A stretch of DNA of 64,000 bases from Bartonella tribocorum CIP 105476 (GTDB taxonomy: Bacteria > Pseudomonadota > Alphaproteobacteria > Rhizobiales > Rhizobiaceae), in assembly GCF_000196435.1 (NCBI RefSeq), contig NC_010161.1, forward strand, positions 1,550,001 through 1,614,000, given 5' to 3'. The notes beneath the pieces were generated by a model. It was not told where the DNA came from. It was given only the letters and a program-made list of their open reading frames with translations, and did no database searches. Of this stretch, positions 46,578 to 58,996 are shown one piece after another. The stretch's first letter is position 1. Each line of letters begins with the position of its first letter. The position numbers and the translations under genes are program-made.

Positions 46578-47920
46578 CGATTTCTTCTACCTCCACGAAG
46601 TTTTGATTTTTTTATCAATCCTTCATATTGGTGCGCAACAAGATGCCCTTGGATTTGAGCGACCGTATCAAGAGTAACAGTCACAACAATTAACAAAGAC
46701 GTTCCCCCAAGATAAAAAGGAACTTGAAATGCCGATATCATAAACTCAGGCAATAAACAAACTAAGATAATATAAAGTGCACCCACAACAGTAATACGCG
46801 TTAAAACATAATCAATATATTCCGCTGTACGCTCACCTGGACGAATTCCTGGAATAAAACCAGAATGTTTTTTCAACTGATCCGCAGTATCACTCGGATT
46901 AAACACAATAGCCGTATAAAAAAAGCAAAAAAATGCCATTAAAAATGCGTAGATAATCATATAAAGTGGCTGTCCGTGACCAAGAGAATAAGAAATAGCC
47001 TGAACCCATTGCGGCATTTTATCAGAAAAGTTATTAATAGTAGCGGGTAATAACAATAAAGATGAAGCAAAAATAGGCGGAATGACACCAGCAGTATTCA
47101 ACTTTAAAGGAAGATGCGACATATCACCTTGAAACATTTGATGACCAACCTGACGCTTCGGGTACTGAATAAGGATTCGCCGTTGCGCGCGTTCTATAAA
47201 AACAATAAGTCCAATAACCAAAACAGCAATAAGAACAATTGTTACTAAAAGAAAAGTTGATAAATCAGCCTGACTATGTGCAGTCAAAAGCTGAGCAAAA
47301 GTAGAAGGAAGATTGGCTACAATCCCCGTAAAAATGATGAGAGAAACTCCATTACCAACACCGCGTGAGGTAATTTGCTCACCAAGCCACATGAGAAACA
47401 TTGTTCCGCCAACAAGTGTGATAACAGAAGAGATGCGAAACATGAGACCTGGTTCTACAACAATTTGAAGCCCTGTCCCTATACCGCTTTCAAGCGCAAC
47501 CGCAATACCAAAAGCTTGCAAAATAGCCAATATGACCGTTACATAACGCGTATATTGATTAATAACCTTACGACCTATCTCACCCTCTTTTTTAAGAGTC
47601 TCCAAAGAAGGAATAACGGACGTGAGCAATTGTACAATAATAGATGCCGATATATAAGGCATAATACCCAAGGCAAAAATTGCCATACGCCCAACAGCGC
47701 CGCCAGCAAACATATTAAAGAGTCCTAGGACACCTGATGCATGATGTTCAAATGTTTGCCGTAAAGCATCAATATTAATACCTGGAAGAGAAATATAAGT
47801 GCCGAAACGATAGACAAGAAGCGCTGCTAGAGTAAACCAGATGCGTTTCTTTAATTCAGTTGCACGCGAAAAGGTACCGAAGTTTATATTGGAAGCAAAT
47901 TGCTCTGCTGCTGATGCCAT
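46574..47920 (-). CDS. secY: protein translocase subunit SecY
   Basis: The 448-residue inner-membrane protein has ten hydrophobic segments and SecY signatures ([37 protein letters not shown]). It forms the SecYEG channel. GGAGACG precedes the ATG at 47920; six further codons upstream are not needed. Located between rplO and adk as in other bacteria. Confidence 0.96.
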   Translation of the reverse strand: MASAAEQFASNINFGTFSRATELKKRIWFTLAALLVYRFGTYISLPGINIDALRQTFEHHASGVLGLFNMFAGGAVGRMAIFALGIMPYISASIIVQLLTSVIPSLETLKKEGEIGRKVINQYTRYVTVILAILQAFGIAVALESGIGTGLQIVVEPGLMFRISSVITLVGGTMFLMWLGEQITSRGVGNGVSLIIFTGIVANLPSTFAQLLTAHSQADLSTFLLVTIVLIAVLVIGLIVFIERAQRRILIQYPKRQVGHQMFQGDMSHLPLKLNTAGVIPPIFASSLLLLPATINNFSDKMPQWVQAISYSLGHGQPLYMIIYAFLMAFFCFFYTAIVFNPSDTADQLKKHSGFIPGIRPGERTAEYIDYVLTRITVVGALYIILVCLLPEFMISAFQVPFYLGGTSLLIVVTVTLDTVAQIQGHLVAHQYEGLIKKSKLRGGRRNR

Positions 47921-48075
47921 AAAACGTCTCCACTTCACACTCCAGTTCTTTAAATCACAGAAGTATCCTAAAATTTATATCTTTATACACAAATAATTGC
48001 AGAACTTAAACAATTCTCCAAAAAATATTCAAAAGAATAGTACCTCTTATTTAAATCATAACTGATACTAAAAAA

Positions 48076-48543
48076 TTATCCAACAACTTCAGGGGAAATA
48101 ACCTGACCACCTACTTTTTCAACCTTAACACGAGCAGCTTGTGAAGCACCAGAAACATGAAAGGTAATTTTAGCTTTCAAATCACCATCAGAAAGAAGAC
48201 GAACCCCATCCTTCTCGCGACGAATAATACCAGCCTCTTTCAAAGCAATCATATCAACAGGCTTTTCAATATTCAACTTACCAGTATCAACGGCCAACTG
48301 AATACGTCCCAGTGAAACTTCATTATAGATTTTAGAAAAGAAATTTTTAAATCCACGTTTTGGTAAACGACGATAGATAGGCATTTGCCCACCTTCAAAA
48401 CCATTCAAGGAAACACCAGAACGGGATTTTTGCCCTTTCACACCGCGACCACCAGTTTTACCAGTCCCTGAACCAATACCACGCCCAATACGCTTACGAT
48501 TTTTTGTTGCACCTTCGCAATCACGTAGTTCATTGAGTTTCAT
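48076..48543 (-). CDS. rplO: 50S ribosomal protein L15
   Basis: The 155-residue protein has the basic N-terminal extension [21 protein letters not shown] and the [18 protein letters not shown] motif typical of L15. It follows rpmD by 20 bases in the spc operon and is separated from secY by about 155 bases. Confidence 0.97.
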   Translation of the reverse strand: MKLNELRDCEGATKNRKRIGRGIGSGTGKTGGRGVKGQKSRSGVSLNGFEGGQMPIYRRLPKRGFKNFFSKIYNEVSLGRIQLAVDTGKLNIEKPVDMIALKEAGIIRREKDGVRLLSDGDLKAKITFHVSGASQAARVKVEKVGGQVISPEVVG

Positions 48544-48563
48544 ATCTAATACTCCTGCAACCC

Positions 48564-48770
48564 TTAATCTTCATCTATAACGCGAACAAGATGCCGAACC
48601 CGAGCAATCATACCCCGTACACACAGTGTATCTTCTAAAACGCGCCGCCGACGCATTTTATTGAGTCCAAGACCCTTTAAGGTTGCACGCTGAATCTGTG
48701 AGTTTCGAATAGGGCTTCCAATTTGCTCTACTGTCACAGTTTTACCACTCTGAGATTTTTTCTGAACCAT
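48564..48770 (-). CDS. rpmD: 50S ribosomal protein L30
   Basis: The 68-residue protein has the L30 pattern [27 protein letters not shown] and [14 protein letters not shown]. Normal place between rpsE and rplO. Confidence 0.96.
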   Translation of the reverse strand: MVQKKSQSGKTVTVEQIGSPIRNSQIQRATLKGLGLNKMRRRRVLEDTLCVRGMIARVRHLVRVIDED

Positions 48771-48801
48771 TTTCTAATTCCTTTTCTGACAATCTCAGAA
48801 A

Positions 48802-49350
48802 CTACCCTTCTACGTCGACCAAATGGCGACGACGCGCCTGTAAAGTCGAATATTTTATACCACGCTGAGCAGCAATATCTCTCGGATGCATTTGATGTTT
48901 CAATGCATCAAATGTTGCACGAACCATGTTATAAGGATTGGATGATCCTAGTGATTTTGCAACAACATCCTGCATACCAAGAGCTTCAAAAATAGCACGC
49001 ATCGGTCCCCCTGCAATAATACCCGTACCAGCAGACGCTGAACGGAGCAAAACACGCCCCGCTCCGTGACGACCTTCAAGATCATGATGCAGTGTACGTC
49101 CAGACCGAAGCGGAACATAAATCATCCCACGCTTTGCAGATTCCGTTGCTTTACGAACGGCTTCTGGAACTTCACGGGCTTTACCATGTCCAAAACCTAC
49201 ACGCCCTTTTTGATCTCCAACGACAACAAGAGCAGCAAAACCAAAACGCCGACCACCCTTTACAACCTTAGCAACACGATTAATATGAACGAGCCTATCG
49301 ACAAACTCATTATCGCGTTCTTCTCTCTCACCACGTTCTTTTTGTGCCAT
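48802..49350 (-). CDS. rpsE: 30S ribosomal protein S5
   Basis: The 182-residue protein has the S5 dsRNA-binding N-terminal domain ([30 protein letters not shown]) and the C-terminal domain ([19 protein letters not shown]). It supports translational accuracy. A gap of 112 bases to rplR is longer than most in this block. Confidence 0.97.
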   Translation of the reverse strand: MAQKERGEREERDNEFVDRLVHINRVAKVVKGGRRFGFAALVVVGDQKGRVGFGHGKAREVPEAVRKATESAKRGMIYVPLRSGRTLHHDLEGRHGAGRVLLRSASAGTGIIAGGPMRAIFEALGMQDVVAKSLGSSNPYNMVRATFDALKHQMHPRDIAAQRGIKYSTLQARRRHLVDVEG

Positions 49351-49462
49351 TCCTCATTCCTTTTTCTTTTCCGGAAGCACGATAACAAAGCTCCTCATCA
49401 AACCAGAAGAACTTAAACGAAATACTCTAAAGTATCCCTCCTCATCCAATAAGGAGGAAACT

Positions 49463-49825
49463 TTAAAAGCTCAAACCACCTTCACGAGCAGCCTCAGCCA
49501 AAGCTTTGACTCGACCATGGTATACATAGGCTCCACGATCAAAAACCACTTCATTAACACCAGCTTTCTTCGCACGCTCAGCAATTAACTTACCAACGGC
49601 AAAAGCGGCCTCTTTATCAGCACCACTTTTTAATGATTTTTTCAAATCACTTTCAAGAGTAGAAGCTGAAACAAGCGTACATCCCCGTAAATCATCAATA
49701 ACCTGCGCGTAGATGTTCTGATTGGAACGATAAACGCTAAGCCGAGGACGATCATGAGAAACCATCTTGATTCTACGACGAACACGTCTTGCACGACGCT
49801 GGATAATGTCCTTAGATGAAACCAT
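49463..49825 (-). CDS. rplR: 50S ribosomal protein L18
   Basis: The 120-residue protein matches L18 ([44 protein letters not shown]). It binds 5S rRNA with L5. Normal place between rplF and rpsE. Confidence 0.97.
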   Translation of the reverse strand: MVSSKDIIQRRARRVRRRIKMVSHDRPRLSVYRSNQNIYAQVIDDLRGCTLVSASTLESDLKKSLKSGADKEAAFAVGKLIAERAKKAGVNEVVFDRGAYVYHGRVKALAEAAREGGLSF

Positions 49826-49837
49826 AATACAAAATCC

Positions 49838-50371
49838 TTATTTCTTTTTACCTTCTTTACGGAAGATACGTTCATCTGCATGCTTAACACCTTTACCTTT
49901 ATAAGGCTCAGGTCTACGATATTCGCGAATCTCCGCTGCAACTTGTCCAACCTGCTGTTTATCAATACCAGAAATAACAATCTCTGTAGGCTTAGGAACA
50001 GTTACAGTAACACCCGATGGAACTTTATACACCACGTCATGCGAAAAACCTAGAGAGAGTTGAATATCCTTACCCTGCAAAGCAGCACGATAACCAACCC
50101 CATTGATCTCTAACCTTTTTTCAAAACCATCTTTTACACCACAAAAAATATTCTCAATCATTGAGCGTGACATACCCCACTTAGAGCGCGCATCTTTTGA
50201 CTGATCCCGCGGCATAACGGATATGACATTTTCCTCGAATTTAACTAAAACTTCATCATTAACGACGTAACTTAGTTCACCTTTTGGACCTTTTGCCTTA
50301 ACCAGCTGACCTTCAACGGTAGCAGTAACCCCAGAAGGAATTGAAATGGGTCTTTTTCCAATACGAGACAT
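49838..50371 (-). CDS. rplF: 50S ribosomal protein L6
   Basis: The 177-residue protein has two L6 repeats and the signature [13 protein letters not shown] near the C-terminus. Starts [15 protein letters not shown]. It lies near the GTPase centre of the 50S subunit. Confidence 0.97.
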   Translation of the reverse strand: MSRIGKRPISIPSGVTATVEGQLVKAKGPKGELSYVVNDEVLVKFEENVISVMPRDQSKDARSKWGMSRSMIENIFCGVKDGFEKRLEINGVGYRAALQGKDIQLSLGFSHDVVYKVPSGVTVTVPKPTEIVISGIDKQQVGQVAAEIREYRRPEPYKGKGVKHADERIFRKEGKKK

Positions 50372-50410
50372 TGTTCTAACCTACTTTTTCTTCCGTTTTC
50401 TTGACATACC

Positions 50411-50809
50411 TTAGAAAACACGACAAAGGAGTTCTCCACCAACATTCTGTTCACGCGCTTCATGATCAGCCATAACGCCTTTAGGAGTCGACAAAACCGA
50501 AATACCTAAACCATTTGCCACCTGTGGAAGTGACTTAGCAGAAACATACACACGACGACCCGGCTTTGACACACGTGAAATATCACGAATAGCAGCCATC
50601 CCTTCAAAATACTTCAATTCGATCTCAAGCTCAGCTTTCCCATCACCCAAATCAACTTGATTATACCCGCGAATATAACCTTCCGACTGAAGAACATCAA
50701 GAACATGCGCACGAAGCTTCGAAGCTGGCGTAACTACCTTGTCTTTTTTGCGACCAAGAGCATTACGAATACGTGTTAACATATCACCAAGAGGATCTGA
50801 CATAGACAT
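50411..50809 (-). CDS. rpsH: 30S ribosomal protein S8
   Basis: The 132-residue protein starts [17 protein letters not shown] and carries the S8 C-terminal signature [18 protein letters not shown]. The ATG at 50809 is the family start; seven upstream in-frame codons to 50830 would overlap rpsN. In E. coli S8 is the repressor of the spc operon. Confidence 0.97.
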   Translation of the reverse strand: MSMSDPLGDMLTRIRNALGRKKDKVVTPASKLRAHVLDVLQSEGYIRGYNQVDLGDGKAELEIELKYFEGMAAIRDISRVSKPGRRVYVSAKSLPQVANGLGISVLSTPKGVMADHEAREQNVGGELLCRVF

Positions 50810-50823
50810 TAAATAATCTCCTC

Positions 50824-51129
50824 TTACCAACTAGACTTTACAATACCAGGAATATGGCCAATAGAACCAAGTTCACGCAATGCAATCCGTGACATTTTTA
50901 ACTTACGATAATAAGCCCTCGGACGACCTGAAACCTCACAGCGATTACGAATACGAACCTTGGAAGAATTACGTGGCAATTCTGCCAATTGAACAGAAGC
51001 TTTAAAACGTTCCTCAAGAGAAACCTTCTGATCCATAACGATTGCTTTCAGACGTGCACGACGTGCTGCATAACGCTTCACCATCACCTCACGACGCTTA
51101 TTTTTTTCAACGGCACTTACTTTGGCCAT
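50824..51129 (-). CDS. rpsN: 30S ribosomal protein S14
   Basis: The 101-residue protein is the long, zinc-free type ([20 protein letters not shown] has C only once in the position of the zinc knuckle). It ends [11 protein letters not shown]. Normal place between rplE and rpsH. Confidence 0.97.
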   Translation of the reverse strand: MAKVSAVEKNKRREVMVKRYAARRARLKAIVMDQKVSLEERFKASVQLAELPRNSSKVRIRNRCEVSGRPRAYYRKLKMSRIALRELGSIGHIPGIVKSSW

Positions 51130-51153
51130 AATTTCACCTCGCTACATTTGCCG

Positions 51154-51711
51154 TTACGAGCGAAAAGGAAAATTAAAAGCACGCAATAATTCACGCGCTT
51201 CATCATCCGTTTTTGCTGTCGTACAAACGATAATATCCATGCCCCAAATTTGATCAACCTTATCATAGTTAATTTCTGGAAACACAATGTGTTCTTTAAT
51301 GCCCATAGCAAAATTGCCACGACCATCAAAACTCTTTGGATTTAAACCACGAAAGTCACGAACGCGCGGAAGAGCAATCGTAACAAGACGATCTAAAAAC
51401 TCAAACATCCGATCTTTACGCAATGTCACTTTAGCCCCAAGAGGCATTCCTTCACGAACTTTAAAGGTCGCAATAGAATTACGCGCACGGGTAACAACAG
51501 CCTTTTGACCTGTTATGAGTCCTAAATCCTCAGCGGCAAGGGAAGGTTTCTTCGAATCAGCAGTTGCCTCACCTATCCCCATATTGATTACAATCTTATC
51601 AATCCGCGGAATTTGCATCGCATTTTTGTAATTAAACTTCTCTTGAAGTGCTTTACGAATTACTTCAAAATAATGCGTTTTCATACGCGGTATTTGTCTT
51701 TCCTCAGCCAT
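51154..51711 (-). CDS. rplE: 50S ribosomal protein L5
   Basis: The 185-residue protein has the L5 pattern ([49 protein letters not shown]). It links 5S rRNA to the P-site tRNA. Its start overlaps the end of rplX by eight bases. Confidence 0.97.
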   Translation of the reverse strand: MAEERQIPRMKTHYFEVIRKALQEKFNYKNAMQIPRIDKIVINMGIGEATADSKKPSLAAEDLGLITGQKAVVTRARNSIATFKVREGMPLGAKVTLRKDRMFEFLDRLVTIALPRVRDFRGLNPKSFDGRGNFAMGIKEHIVFPEINYDKVDQIWGMDIIVCTTAKTDDEARELLRAFNFPFRS

Positions 51712-52018
51712 TAATCAATTCTCCCGAACGCTTGGCAAAACGTACCTTATTACCATCTGCATTCATACGAAAGCCTACGCGCGTAGGCTTACCATCTTTA
51801 GGATCAGCAATCGCCAAATTAGACAGATGAACCGGAGCTTCTTTAGAAATAATTCCTGCTTCTTGCTTCTGCGTTTGACGCTGATGACGCTTAACCATAT
51901 TAATCCCACGAACAAAAGCCTTATTCTCTTTCGGACTAACCTTAATTACTTCACCACTACATCCTTTATCCTTACCGGATAAAACAACAACCTTATCACC
52001 TTTTCGAATCTTCTGCAT
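51704..52018 (-). CDS. rplX: 50S ribosomal protein L24
   Basis: The 104-residue protein starts with the KOW motif ([20 protein letters not shown]), which binds 23S rRNA and starts 50S assembly. It overlaps rplE at its 3' end. Confidence 0.97.
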   Translation of the reverse strand: MQKIRKGDKVVVLSGKDKGCSGEVIKVSPKENKAFVRGINMVKRHQRQTQKQEAGIISKEAPVHLSNLAIADPKDGKPTRVGFRMNADGNKVRFAKRSGELING

Positions 52019-52030
52019 AATATTAACTCC

Positions 52031-52399
52031 TTATAGCACTTCAGGAGCAAGCGAGATGATCTTCATATGATTCCTCCCACGCAATTCACGGGGAACTGGT
52101 CCAAAGATACGCGTACCAATCGGCTCTTTTTTGTTATCCACTAAAACCGCAGCATTACTATCAAAACGAATGACACTACCATCTGCGCGACGAATATCCT
52201 TAGCAGTACGAACCACAACAGCTTTCATAACATCACCCTTTTTAACACGGCCACGAGGAATAGCATCCTTAACCGAAACAACAATAATGTCACCGACCGA
52301 AGCATATTTACGCTTTGAACCACCTAACACCTTGATGCACATGACACGACGAGCACCAGAATTATCAGCAACGTCGAGGTTTGTTTGCATCTGAATCAT
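52031..52399 (-). CDS. rplN: 50S ribosomal protein L14
   Basis: The 122-residue protein has the family length from [18 protein letters not shown] and the signature [14 protein letters not shown]. It forms an intersubunit bridge. About 140 bases separate it from rpsQ. Confidence 0.97.
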   Translation of the reverse strand: MIQMQTNLDVADNSGARRVMCIKVLGGSKRKYASVGDIIVVSVKDAIPRGRVKKGDVMKAVVVRTAKDIRRADGSVIRFDSNAAVLVDNKKEPIGTRIFGPVPRELRGRNHMKIISLAPEVL

Positions 52400-52542
52400 G
52401 ACTGGCCACCTTTTCTTAACATCTATATCCGCTTGTATCTTTTATACAATCGGATTTGCCTGCCAAATAACGATAAAGTTATCGCCTTCAAATTTACCAA
52501 CGAAAAACCACTGTTAAATTCTAAAACAATAAACTTAACTCA

Positions 52543-52782
52543 TTACGCTACATTGTCTTTTACAACAATCCAACATTTATCTTTCGAAATTGGTCTCGAT
52601 TCTTGAATAGAAACTTGATCCCCAATCTTGAATTGGTTGTTTTCGTCATGCGCTTTATAATTTTTAGACTGCCGAACAGTCTTCTTAAGAAGCGGATGAG
52701 AATAACGACGCTCAACTTTGACAACGACAGTCTTATCGCTTTTGTCGCTAATAACAACACCCTGCAAAACGCGTTTAGGCAT
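52543..52782 (-). CDS. rpsQ: 30S ribosomal protein S17
   Basis: The 79-residue OB-fold protein carries the S17 pattern ([39 protein letters not shown]). Eleven bases after rpmC. Confidence 0.97.
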   Translation of the reverse strand: MPKRVLQGVVISDKSDKTVVVKVERRYSHPLLKKTVRQSKNYKAHDENNQFKIGDQVSIQESRPISKDKCWIVVKDNVA

Positions 52783-52793
52783 CTCTTATTTCC

Positions 52794-52994
52794 TTAAACC
52801 TTACTTTCACTTAATTTTTGATGAAGAAAAGTCTTAATGCGCGCAATATCACGACGAACTTGTCTAACACGTGCAGTCTTTTCTAATTGACCTGTTGCTT
52901 TTTGAAAGCGCAAATTAAATTGCTCTTTCTTTAATTTAGCCAACTCATCTTTCATTTGGTCGAGCGTTTGCGCCCGTAATTCTCTGGCTCTCAT
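52794..52994 (-). CDS. rpmC: 50S ribosomal protein L29
   Basis: The 66-residue two-helix protein starts [19 protein letters not shown] and has the [13 protein letters not shown] motif. It lies near the peptide exit tunnel. Twelve bases after rplP. Confidence 0.97.
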   Translation of the reverse strand: MRARELRAQTLDQMKDELAKLKKEQFNLRFQKATGQLEKTARVRQVRRDIARIKTFLHQKLSESKV

Positions 52995-53006
52995 TGCTTA
53001 ACCTCT

Positions 53007-53420
53007 TTATTCCGCAATACGCTGAATGAAACGCGTTTTTATAGGCAACTTTGCAGCGCCCAACCTTAGTGCTTCACGCGCAACATCTTCAGGAACCCCA
53101 TCAAGCTCAAACATGACGCGCCCAGGAGCAACACGTGCAGCCCAATAATCGACACTTCCCTTACCTTTACCCATACGAACTTCAGTCGGTTTAGATGTAA
53201 CCGGAAGATCTGGAAAAATACGAATCCATACACGACCAGAACGTTTCATATAACGTGTAATCGCACGACGCGCTGCTTCAATTTGACGAGCAGTAACCCG
53301 CTCCGGCTCAACAGCCTTCAAACCGTAGGCACCGAAATTCAAATCCGTACCACCCTTCGCAACACCGTGAATACGGCCCTTGAACTGCTTACGGAACTTT
53401 GTGCGCTTTGGCTGCAACAT
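53007..53420 (-). CDS. rplP: 50S ribosomal protein L16
   Basis: The 137-residue protein starts [16 protein letters not shown] and carries the [10 protein letters not shown] and [15 protein letters not shown] motifs that line the A-site of the 50S subunit. Confidence 0.97.
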   Translation of the reverse strand: MLQPKRTKFRKQFKGRIHGVAKGGTDLNFGAYGLKAVEPERVTARQIEAARRAITRYMKRSGRVWIRIFPDLPVTSKPTEVRMGKGKGSVDYWAARVAPGRVMFELDGVPEDVAREALRLGAAKLPIKTRFIQRIAE

Positions 53421-53456
53421 TGTTCTCTACTCCAAATTTTAGTTTAATCTCAAAAA

Positions 53457-54167
53457 CTAAGCATTTTCGCGGCGACGATTCGATGAAGAACCAGATTGAT
53501 CAGCTTCCGTAGCACGACGTTCTGAAGCCATCGGATCATGTTCAAGAATCTCACCCTTAAAGACCCAAACTTTAATACCACAAATACCGTAAGCGGTCTT
53601 AGCTTCTGCTGTACCGTAATCGACATCAGAACGCAAGGTATGAAGTGGAACACGACCTTCGCGATACCATTCCATACGAGCAATTTCAGCACCACCAAGG
53701 CGACCAGAACAATTGATACGAATACCTTCCGCGCCAAGACGCATAGCAGATTGAACAGCACGCTTCATTGCACGACGAAAAGCAACACGACGCTCTAACT
53801 GTTGAGCAATTGACTGTGCAATAATCGTAGCATCAATCTCTGGCTTACGAATCTCCACAATATTCAATGAAGTCTCAGCATTGGTCATTTCTGAAAGCTT
53901 ACGACGAAGCTTCTCGATATCAGCACCCTTTTTACCGATAATCAAACCAGGACGTGCAGAATGAATCGTAACACGACATTTTTTATGAGGACGTTCAATA
54001 ACGACCTTAGAAATAGCTGCCTGCCTAAGCTCTTCAAGCACATAAGAACGAATTCTCAAATCCTCATGAAGAAGACGTCCATACTCACCACTATCAGCAT
54101 ACCAACGAGAATCCCAGGTCCGATTAACACCAAGACGAAGTCCTATTGGATTGATCTTCTGACCCAT
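53457..54167 (-). CDS. rpsC: 30S ribosomal protein S3
   Basis: The 236-residue protein has the KH domain ([21 protein letters not shown]) and the C-terminal domain ([20 protein letters not shown]). It helps form the mRNA entry tunnel. Its start shares one base with the rplV stop. Confidence 0.97.
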   Translation of the reverse strand: MGQKINPIGLRLGVNRTWDSRWYADSGEYGRLLHEDLRIRSYVLEELRQAAISKVVIERPHKKCRVTIHSARPGLIIGKKGADIEKLRRKLSEMTNAETSLNIVEIRKPEIDATIIAQSIAQQLERRVAFRRAMKRAVQSAMRLGAEGIRINCSGRLGGAEIARMEWYREGRVPLHTLRSDVDYGTAEAKTAYGICGIKVWVFKGEILEHDPMASERRATEADQSGSSSNRRRENA

Positions 54168-54556
54168 TACGCGGCCTCCACTTTTTCGCTAACTTCACGA
54201 ACAATAATAGTAAGATGTGAAAATGGACGCTCAATTCGACTAGCACGCCCGCGACCACGAACATGAAAACGTTTCATCACAATCGACTTACCAACATAAG
54301 CCTCTGCGACAATAAGCGAATCAATGTCAAGATCGTGGTTATTCTCTGCGTTTGCAATCGCTGATTCAAGCGTTTTTTTCACAGTAGCAGCAATACGTTT
54401 ACGCGAAAATGTCAAATCAGCGAGCGCCACATTAACTCTTTTCCCGCGAATCATTGCAGCAACTAAATTAAGCTTCTGCGGACTAACACGAATTGTTCGT
54501 GTGACAGCCTTTGCTTCATTGTCTTTAAGCTGGCGCGGAACCTTAGCTTTTCCCAT
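54167..54556 (-). CDS. rplV: 50S ribosomal protein L22
   Basis: The 129-residue protein has the L22 pattern ([20 protein letters not shown], the tunnel loop [15 protein letters not shown]). The loop lines the exit tunnel where macrolides bind. Two bases after rpsS. Confidence 0.97.
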   Translation of the reverse strand: MGKAKVPRQLKDNEAKAVTRTIRVSPQKLNLVAAMIRGKRVNVALADLTFSRKRIAATVKKTLESAIANAENNHDLDIDSLIVAEAYVGKSIVMKRFHVRGRGRASRIERPFSHLTIIVREVSEKVEAA

Positions 54557-54558
54557 TC

Positions 54559-54837
54559 CTACTTCCTCTTCGCTTTTTTATCGGCACCATGACCATAATA
54601 AGTCCGGGTAGGAGCGAACTCACCAAACTTATGTCCAACCATCTCTTCAGAAACAGAAACAGGAATATGCTTATTGCCGTTGTAAACACCAAAAGTTAAA
54701 CCAACAAATTGCGGCAAAATAGTAGAGCGACGACTCCATATTTTTATAACTTCATTGCGCCCACTTGCACGTACCTTCTCTGCTTTACCAAGAAGATAGC
54801 CGTCAACAAACGGACCTTTCCAAACTGAACGAACCAC
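54559..54837 (-). CDS. rpsS: 30S ribosomal protein S19
   Basis: The 92-residue protein has [21 protein letters not shown] and [15 protein letters not shown], the standard S19 core at the head of the 30S subunit. Confidence 0.97.
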
Positions 54838-54852
54838 TTCAGACTACCTTTC

Positions 54853-55686
54853 TTATTTCTTGCGCTGATGACGCGTACGCATAATAAACTTATCAGTGGC
54901 TTTATTGGAGCGCGTACGCTTACCTTTCGTAGGTTTACCCCAAGGAGACACCGGATGACGTCCCCCCGATGTACGACCTTCACCACCACCGTGCGGATGA
55001 TCAACAGGGTTCATAGCAACACCACGAACATGTGGACGCTTACCACGCCAACGTGACCGACCTGCCTTACCATCATTAATATTCCCATGATCAGGATTTG
55101 AAACAGCACCAACAGTTGCAAAACAGCTGCTAGAGACCAAACGCTGCTCACCAGAATTTAAACGAAGAATAGCCATACCATGATCTCGTCCAACCAACTG
55201 CGCATAAGCACCCGCTGAACGTGCAATCTGCCCCCCTTTTCCTGGCTTCATTTCAACATTATGAATAATTGTACCAACCGGCATATTGCCAAGGGGCATA
55301 GCATTTCCTGGTTTAACATCAACATTTGAACCAGCGACAACAGAATCACCAACACCAAGACGCTGTGGTGCAAGGATATAACTTAATTGCCCATCCTCAT
55401 AGCGAATCAAAGCGATAAAAGCGGTGCGATTAGGATCATACTCTAAACGCTCAACTTTCGCTAAGACATCACGCTTAAGACGCTTAAAGTCGACAAACCG
55501 ATAACTTCGTTTATGACCACCACCCTGAAAACGAGCAGTAACACGACCTCGATTATTACGTCCACCCTTCGAAGACAAACCTTCAGTTAACATCTTTACA
55601 GGTTTTCCCTTATAAAGACCAGAACGTTCCACAATGACAAGCTGACGCTGCCCAGGTGTTGTTGGATTAAATTGCTTAAGTGCCAT
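54853..55686 (-). CDS. rplB: 50S ribosomal protein L2
   Basis: The 277-residue protein shows the L2 signature [20 protein letters not shown], with the histidine needed near the peptidyl transferase centre. The start [17 protein letters not shown] is typical of alphaproteobacteria. Confidence 0.98.
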   Translation of the reverse strand: MALKQFNPTTPGQRQLVIVERSGLYKGKPVKMLTEGLSSKGGRNNRGRVTARFQGGGHKRSYRFVDFKRLKRDVLAKVERLEYDPNRTAFIALIRYEDGQLSYILAPQRLGVGDSVVAGSNVDVKPGNAMPLGNMPVGTIIHNVEMKPGKGGQIARSAGAYAQLVGRDHGMAILRLNSGEQRLVSSSCFATVGAVSNPDHGNINDGKAGRSRWRGKRPHVRGVAMNPVDHPHGGGEGRTSGGRHPVSPWGKPTKGKRTRSNKATDKFIMRTRHQRKK

Positions 55687-55707
55687 TATTCCTATCTCCG
55701 AGCCTCT

Positions 55708-56001
55708 TTAAAGACCTGTCGAAACGTCGATAGTCTGACCACTGGCCAGAGTTACGATCGCTTTCTTGACATCACTCTGCCGACCAACAATACCCTTAAA
55801 ACGTTTCACTTTACCCTTACGGACTATCGTGTTAACTGCCTTAACTTTTACGCTAAAAAGCGCCTCAACAGCAGCCTTAATTTCAGGTTTCGTCGCTTTC
55901 GGCGCGACATTAAAAGCAACTTGATTATATTCAGAAATCATAGTCGACTTTTCAGTAATAACTGGACTAATAATTACATCATAATGGCGAAGATCTGTCA
56001 T
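55708..56001 (-). CDS. rplW: 50S ribosomal protein L23
   Basis: The 97-residue protein has [14 protein letters not shown] and [18 protein letters not shown]. It is the docking site for trigger factor and SRP at the exit tunnel. Its start overlaps the rplD stop by four bases. Confidence 0.97.
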
Positions 56002-56618
56002 CTAAAACGCTCCTCAAGAGCCTCAACAGCTGCCTTTGATAAAACAAGTTTGCTGCGACGCAAAATATCATACACATTAATTCCCTGAATGGGCAAAACA
56101 TCAATATTAGGGATATTCGATGCTGCACGAAAAAAGTTAATATCAATCTCTTGACCACCAATCAAGAGAGCATTATTAAATCCAAGCTTAGAAAAATGAG
56201 AAACAAGTTTTTTCGTTTTAGCATCCTTAACAGCCAACTCATCCACAACAATTAAATCTTTCGCTTTTAATTTTGCAGATAAAGCAAGACGTAAACCAAG
56301 AGCACGAATCTTTTTAGGAAGATCATGTGCATGGCTACGAAACACCGGCCCATGTGCCTTACCGCCACCTCGAAACTGTGGTGCACGGGCAGATGAATGT
56401 CGAGCACGCCCTGTTCCCTTTTGTTTAAACATCTTCGCCCCCGTTCGTGACACATCAGAGCGCCCTTGTGATTGATGGGTTCCCTGTTGACGACGTGCAA
56501 GTTGCCAACGAACAACACGCTGTAAAATATCCTCACGCGGAACAAGATCAAAAATAGATTCAGAAACCTTTAATTTACCAGCTTCATGACCATCAAGAGT
56601 TTTAATTACAAGATCCAT
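55998..56618 (-). CDS. rplD: 50S ribosomal protein L4
   Basis: The 206-residue protein has the conserved loop [21 protein letters not shown] that reaches the exit tunnel. In E. coli L4 represses the S10 operon; nothing here shows whether that holds in this organism. Confidence 0.97.
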
Positions 56619-56620
56619 TA

Positions 56621-57358
56621 TTAGGCTCCCTCAACTTCAGAGGTTTCCGTCACCGGAGCAACCATTTCTGTTTTCTCCTTCACAAGACGGCGAATACCAG
56701 CAGGCTTTGGAGCATTATCAGGTAGCGGTTTCTTCACGGCATCTCTTACCAAAATCCAAGAACCCTTAGAACCAGAAACAGCACCACGCACTAAAATTAA
56801 ACCACGCTCAATATCAGTGGAAACAACTTCAATATTTTGTGTTGTTACACGCACCTGCCCCATATGGCCAGCCATTTTTTTCCCTTTAAAAACTTTACCA
56901 GGATCTTGGCACTGCCCCGTAGAACCATGAGCACGATGTGTGATCGAATTACCATGGGAAGCGCGGTGCCCACCAAAGTTATGCCTTTTCATAACACCGG
57001 CAAATCCCTTACCAATACTGGTGCCCGTCACATCAACGCGCTGTCCTGGGACAAAATGCTCCACTGTAATCTCAGTACCGATATCAAGGAGATTATCGGG
57101 GCTTACACGAAACTCTGCTATTTTGGCTTTAGGCTCAACAGAAGCCTTAGCAAAATGTCCACGAAGAGCTTGTGAAGTATTCTTAACCTTAGCAAAGCCT
57201 ACACCTAATTGAACAGCAGTATAACCATTCTTTTCAACTGTACGCTGAGCAACGACTTGACAATTCTCCAAACGAAGTACTGTCACCGGCACATGCTCAC
57301 CAGCATCATTATAAATACGGGTCATGCCCAGCTTCTGTGCTATTACACCTGAACGCAT
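56621..57358 (-). CDS. rplC: 50S ribosomal protein L3
   Basis: The 245-residue protein starts [18 protein letters not shown] at 57358, preferred over a start eight codons upstream. The signature [20 protein letters not shown] includes the glutamine-type methylation region ([21 protein letters not shown]). It has an acidic, threonine-rich tail ending in EVEGA, as in related bacteria. Confidence 0.97.
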
Positions 57359-57385
57359 CGGGTCTGTTCCTTCTGTCCTCAAACC

Positions 57386-57694
57386 TCAGAGCTTAATTTC
57401 TACATCCACACCAGCAGAAAGATCGAGCTTCATAAGCGCATCCACTGTTTGCGGCGTTGGATCAACAATATCAAGAAGACGCTTATGCGTACGCATTTCA
57501 AACTGCTCACGGCTCTTCTTATCGATATGCGGCCCACGATTGACCGTAAATTTCTCAATCCGCGTCGGAAGCGGAATGGGACCACGGACATTCGCACCGG
57601 TCCGTTTAGCAGTCGATACAATTTCACGCGTCGACGTATCCAGAATTCTATGATCAAACGCTTTCAAGCGAATGCGAATATTTTGACTGTTCAT
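57386..57694 (-). CDS. rpsJ: 30S ribosomal protein S10 (NusE)
   Basis: The 102-residue protein starts [19 protein letters not shown] at 57694. It has the [24 protein letters not shown] core. Besides its place in the 30S head it serves as NusE in antitermination. An open frame extends 18 codons upstream to 57748 but covers the tuf-rpsJ hairpin and is not coding. Confidence 0.97.
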   Translation of the reverse strand: MNSQNIRIRLKAFDHRILDTSTREIVSTAKRTGANVRGPIPLPTRIEKFTVNRGPHIDKKSREQFEMRTHKRLLDIVDPTPQTVDALMKLDLSAGVDVEIKL

Positions 57695-57717
57695 GCTCTT
57701 TATTTCCCTGTCATATA

Positions 57718-57742
57718 AAGCGCCTTCAATAATCAAGGCGCT
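57718..57742 (-). promoter_or_regulatory. hairpin between tuf and rpsJ
   Basis: AAGCGCCTT and AAGGCGCTT form a nine-base-pair stem with a seven-base loop in the 61-base tuf-rpsJ gap. No run of Ts follows on the minus strand, so it is at best a weak terminator; an attenuator, RNA-processing site or S10 leader element is equally possible. Confidence 0.6.
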
Positions 57743-57755
57743 TAACAAGCATTAT

Positions 57756-58931
57756 TTATTCAATGATTTTAGAGACGATACCGGCACCAACAGTACGACC
57801 ACCTTCACGAATAGCAAAACGAAGTTTCTCTTCCATCGCTATTGGAACAATCAGAGACACATCCATTGCAACATTATCCCCTGGCATAACCATCTCCGTT
57901 CCTTCTGGAAGCGTGACAATACCCGTAACATCCGTCGTACGGAAGTAAAACTGTGGACGATAATTCGTGAAAAACGGTGTATGACGACCGCCTTCATCCT
58001 TCGTCAAAATGTAAGCCTCTGCCTTAAATCGTGTATGAGGTGTAACAGATCCGGGCTTCGCCAATACTTGACCTCGCTCAATCCCTTCACGATCAACACC
58101 ACGAAGAAGAGCACCGATATTATCACCCGCTTGCCCTTGATCTAAAAGCTTGCGGAACATTTCAACACCCGTGACTGTTGTCTTAGACGTTGGACGAATA
58201 CCGATAATCTCGATTTCTTCCCCAACTTTAATAACACCACGCTCAACACGACCTGTAACAACCGTCCCACGACCTGAAATCGAAAAAACATCTTCTATCG
58301 GCATCAAAAATGGCTGATCAACAGGACGCTCAGGGGTTGGAATATACTTATCAACTTCACTCATTAACAGACGAACCGCATCTTCACCAATGCTTTTATC
58401 CTTGTCCTCAAGAGCAGCCAACGCTGAACCTTTAACAATTGGCACATCATCACCTGGAAAATCATATTTGGATAAAAGTTCCCGAACCTCAAGCTCTACA
58501 AGATCCAAAAGTTCGCTATCATCAACCTGATCAACTTTATTAAGAAAAACAACGATCGCAGGAACACCAACCTGACGAGCAAGCAAAATATGCTCACGTG
58601 TCTGAGGCATTGGACCATCAGCCGCAGAAACAACCAGAATGGCACCATCCATCTGCGCGGCTCCAGTGATCATGTTTTTCACATAATCGGCGTGTCCTGG
58701 ACAATCAACGTGGGCATAGTGACGATTTTCCGTTTCATACTCAACGTGGGCTGTAGAAATGGTAATCCCACGTGCACGCTCTTCTGGTGCTGCATCAATT
58801 TGATCATATGCTTTAAACTCACCAAAAAATTTCGTAATCGCTGCTGTCAACGAAGTCTTTCCATGATCAACGTGACCAATCGTACCTATATTAACATGCG
58901 GTTTTGTACGTTCAAATTTGCTCTTCGCCAT
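57756..58931 (-). CDS. tuf: elongation factor Tu
   Basis: The 391-residue GTPase starts [20 protein letters not shown] at 58931 and carries the G1 motif [24 protein letters not shown] (G3) and NKVD (G4). It delivers aminoacyl-tRNA to the ribosome. Whether a second tuf copy exists elsewhere cannot be told here. Confidence 0.98.
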
Positions 58932-58996
58932 TTGAGCTCTCCATTTTCCGTCCAAGCCAAGGACTAAGTTAAAAAAAATAATTTACCAACCCGAAA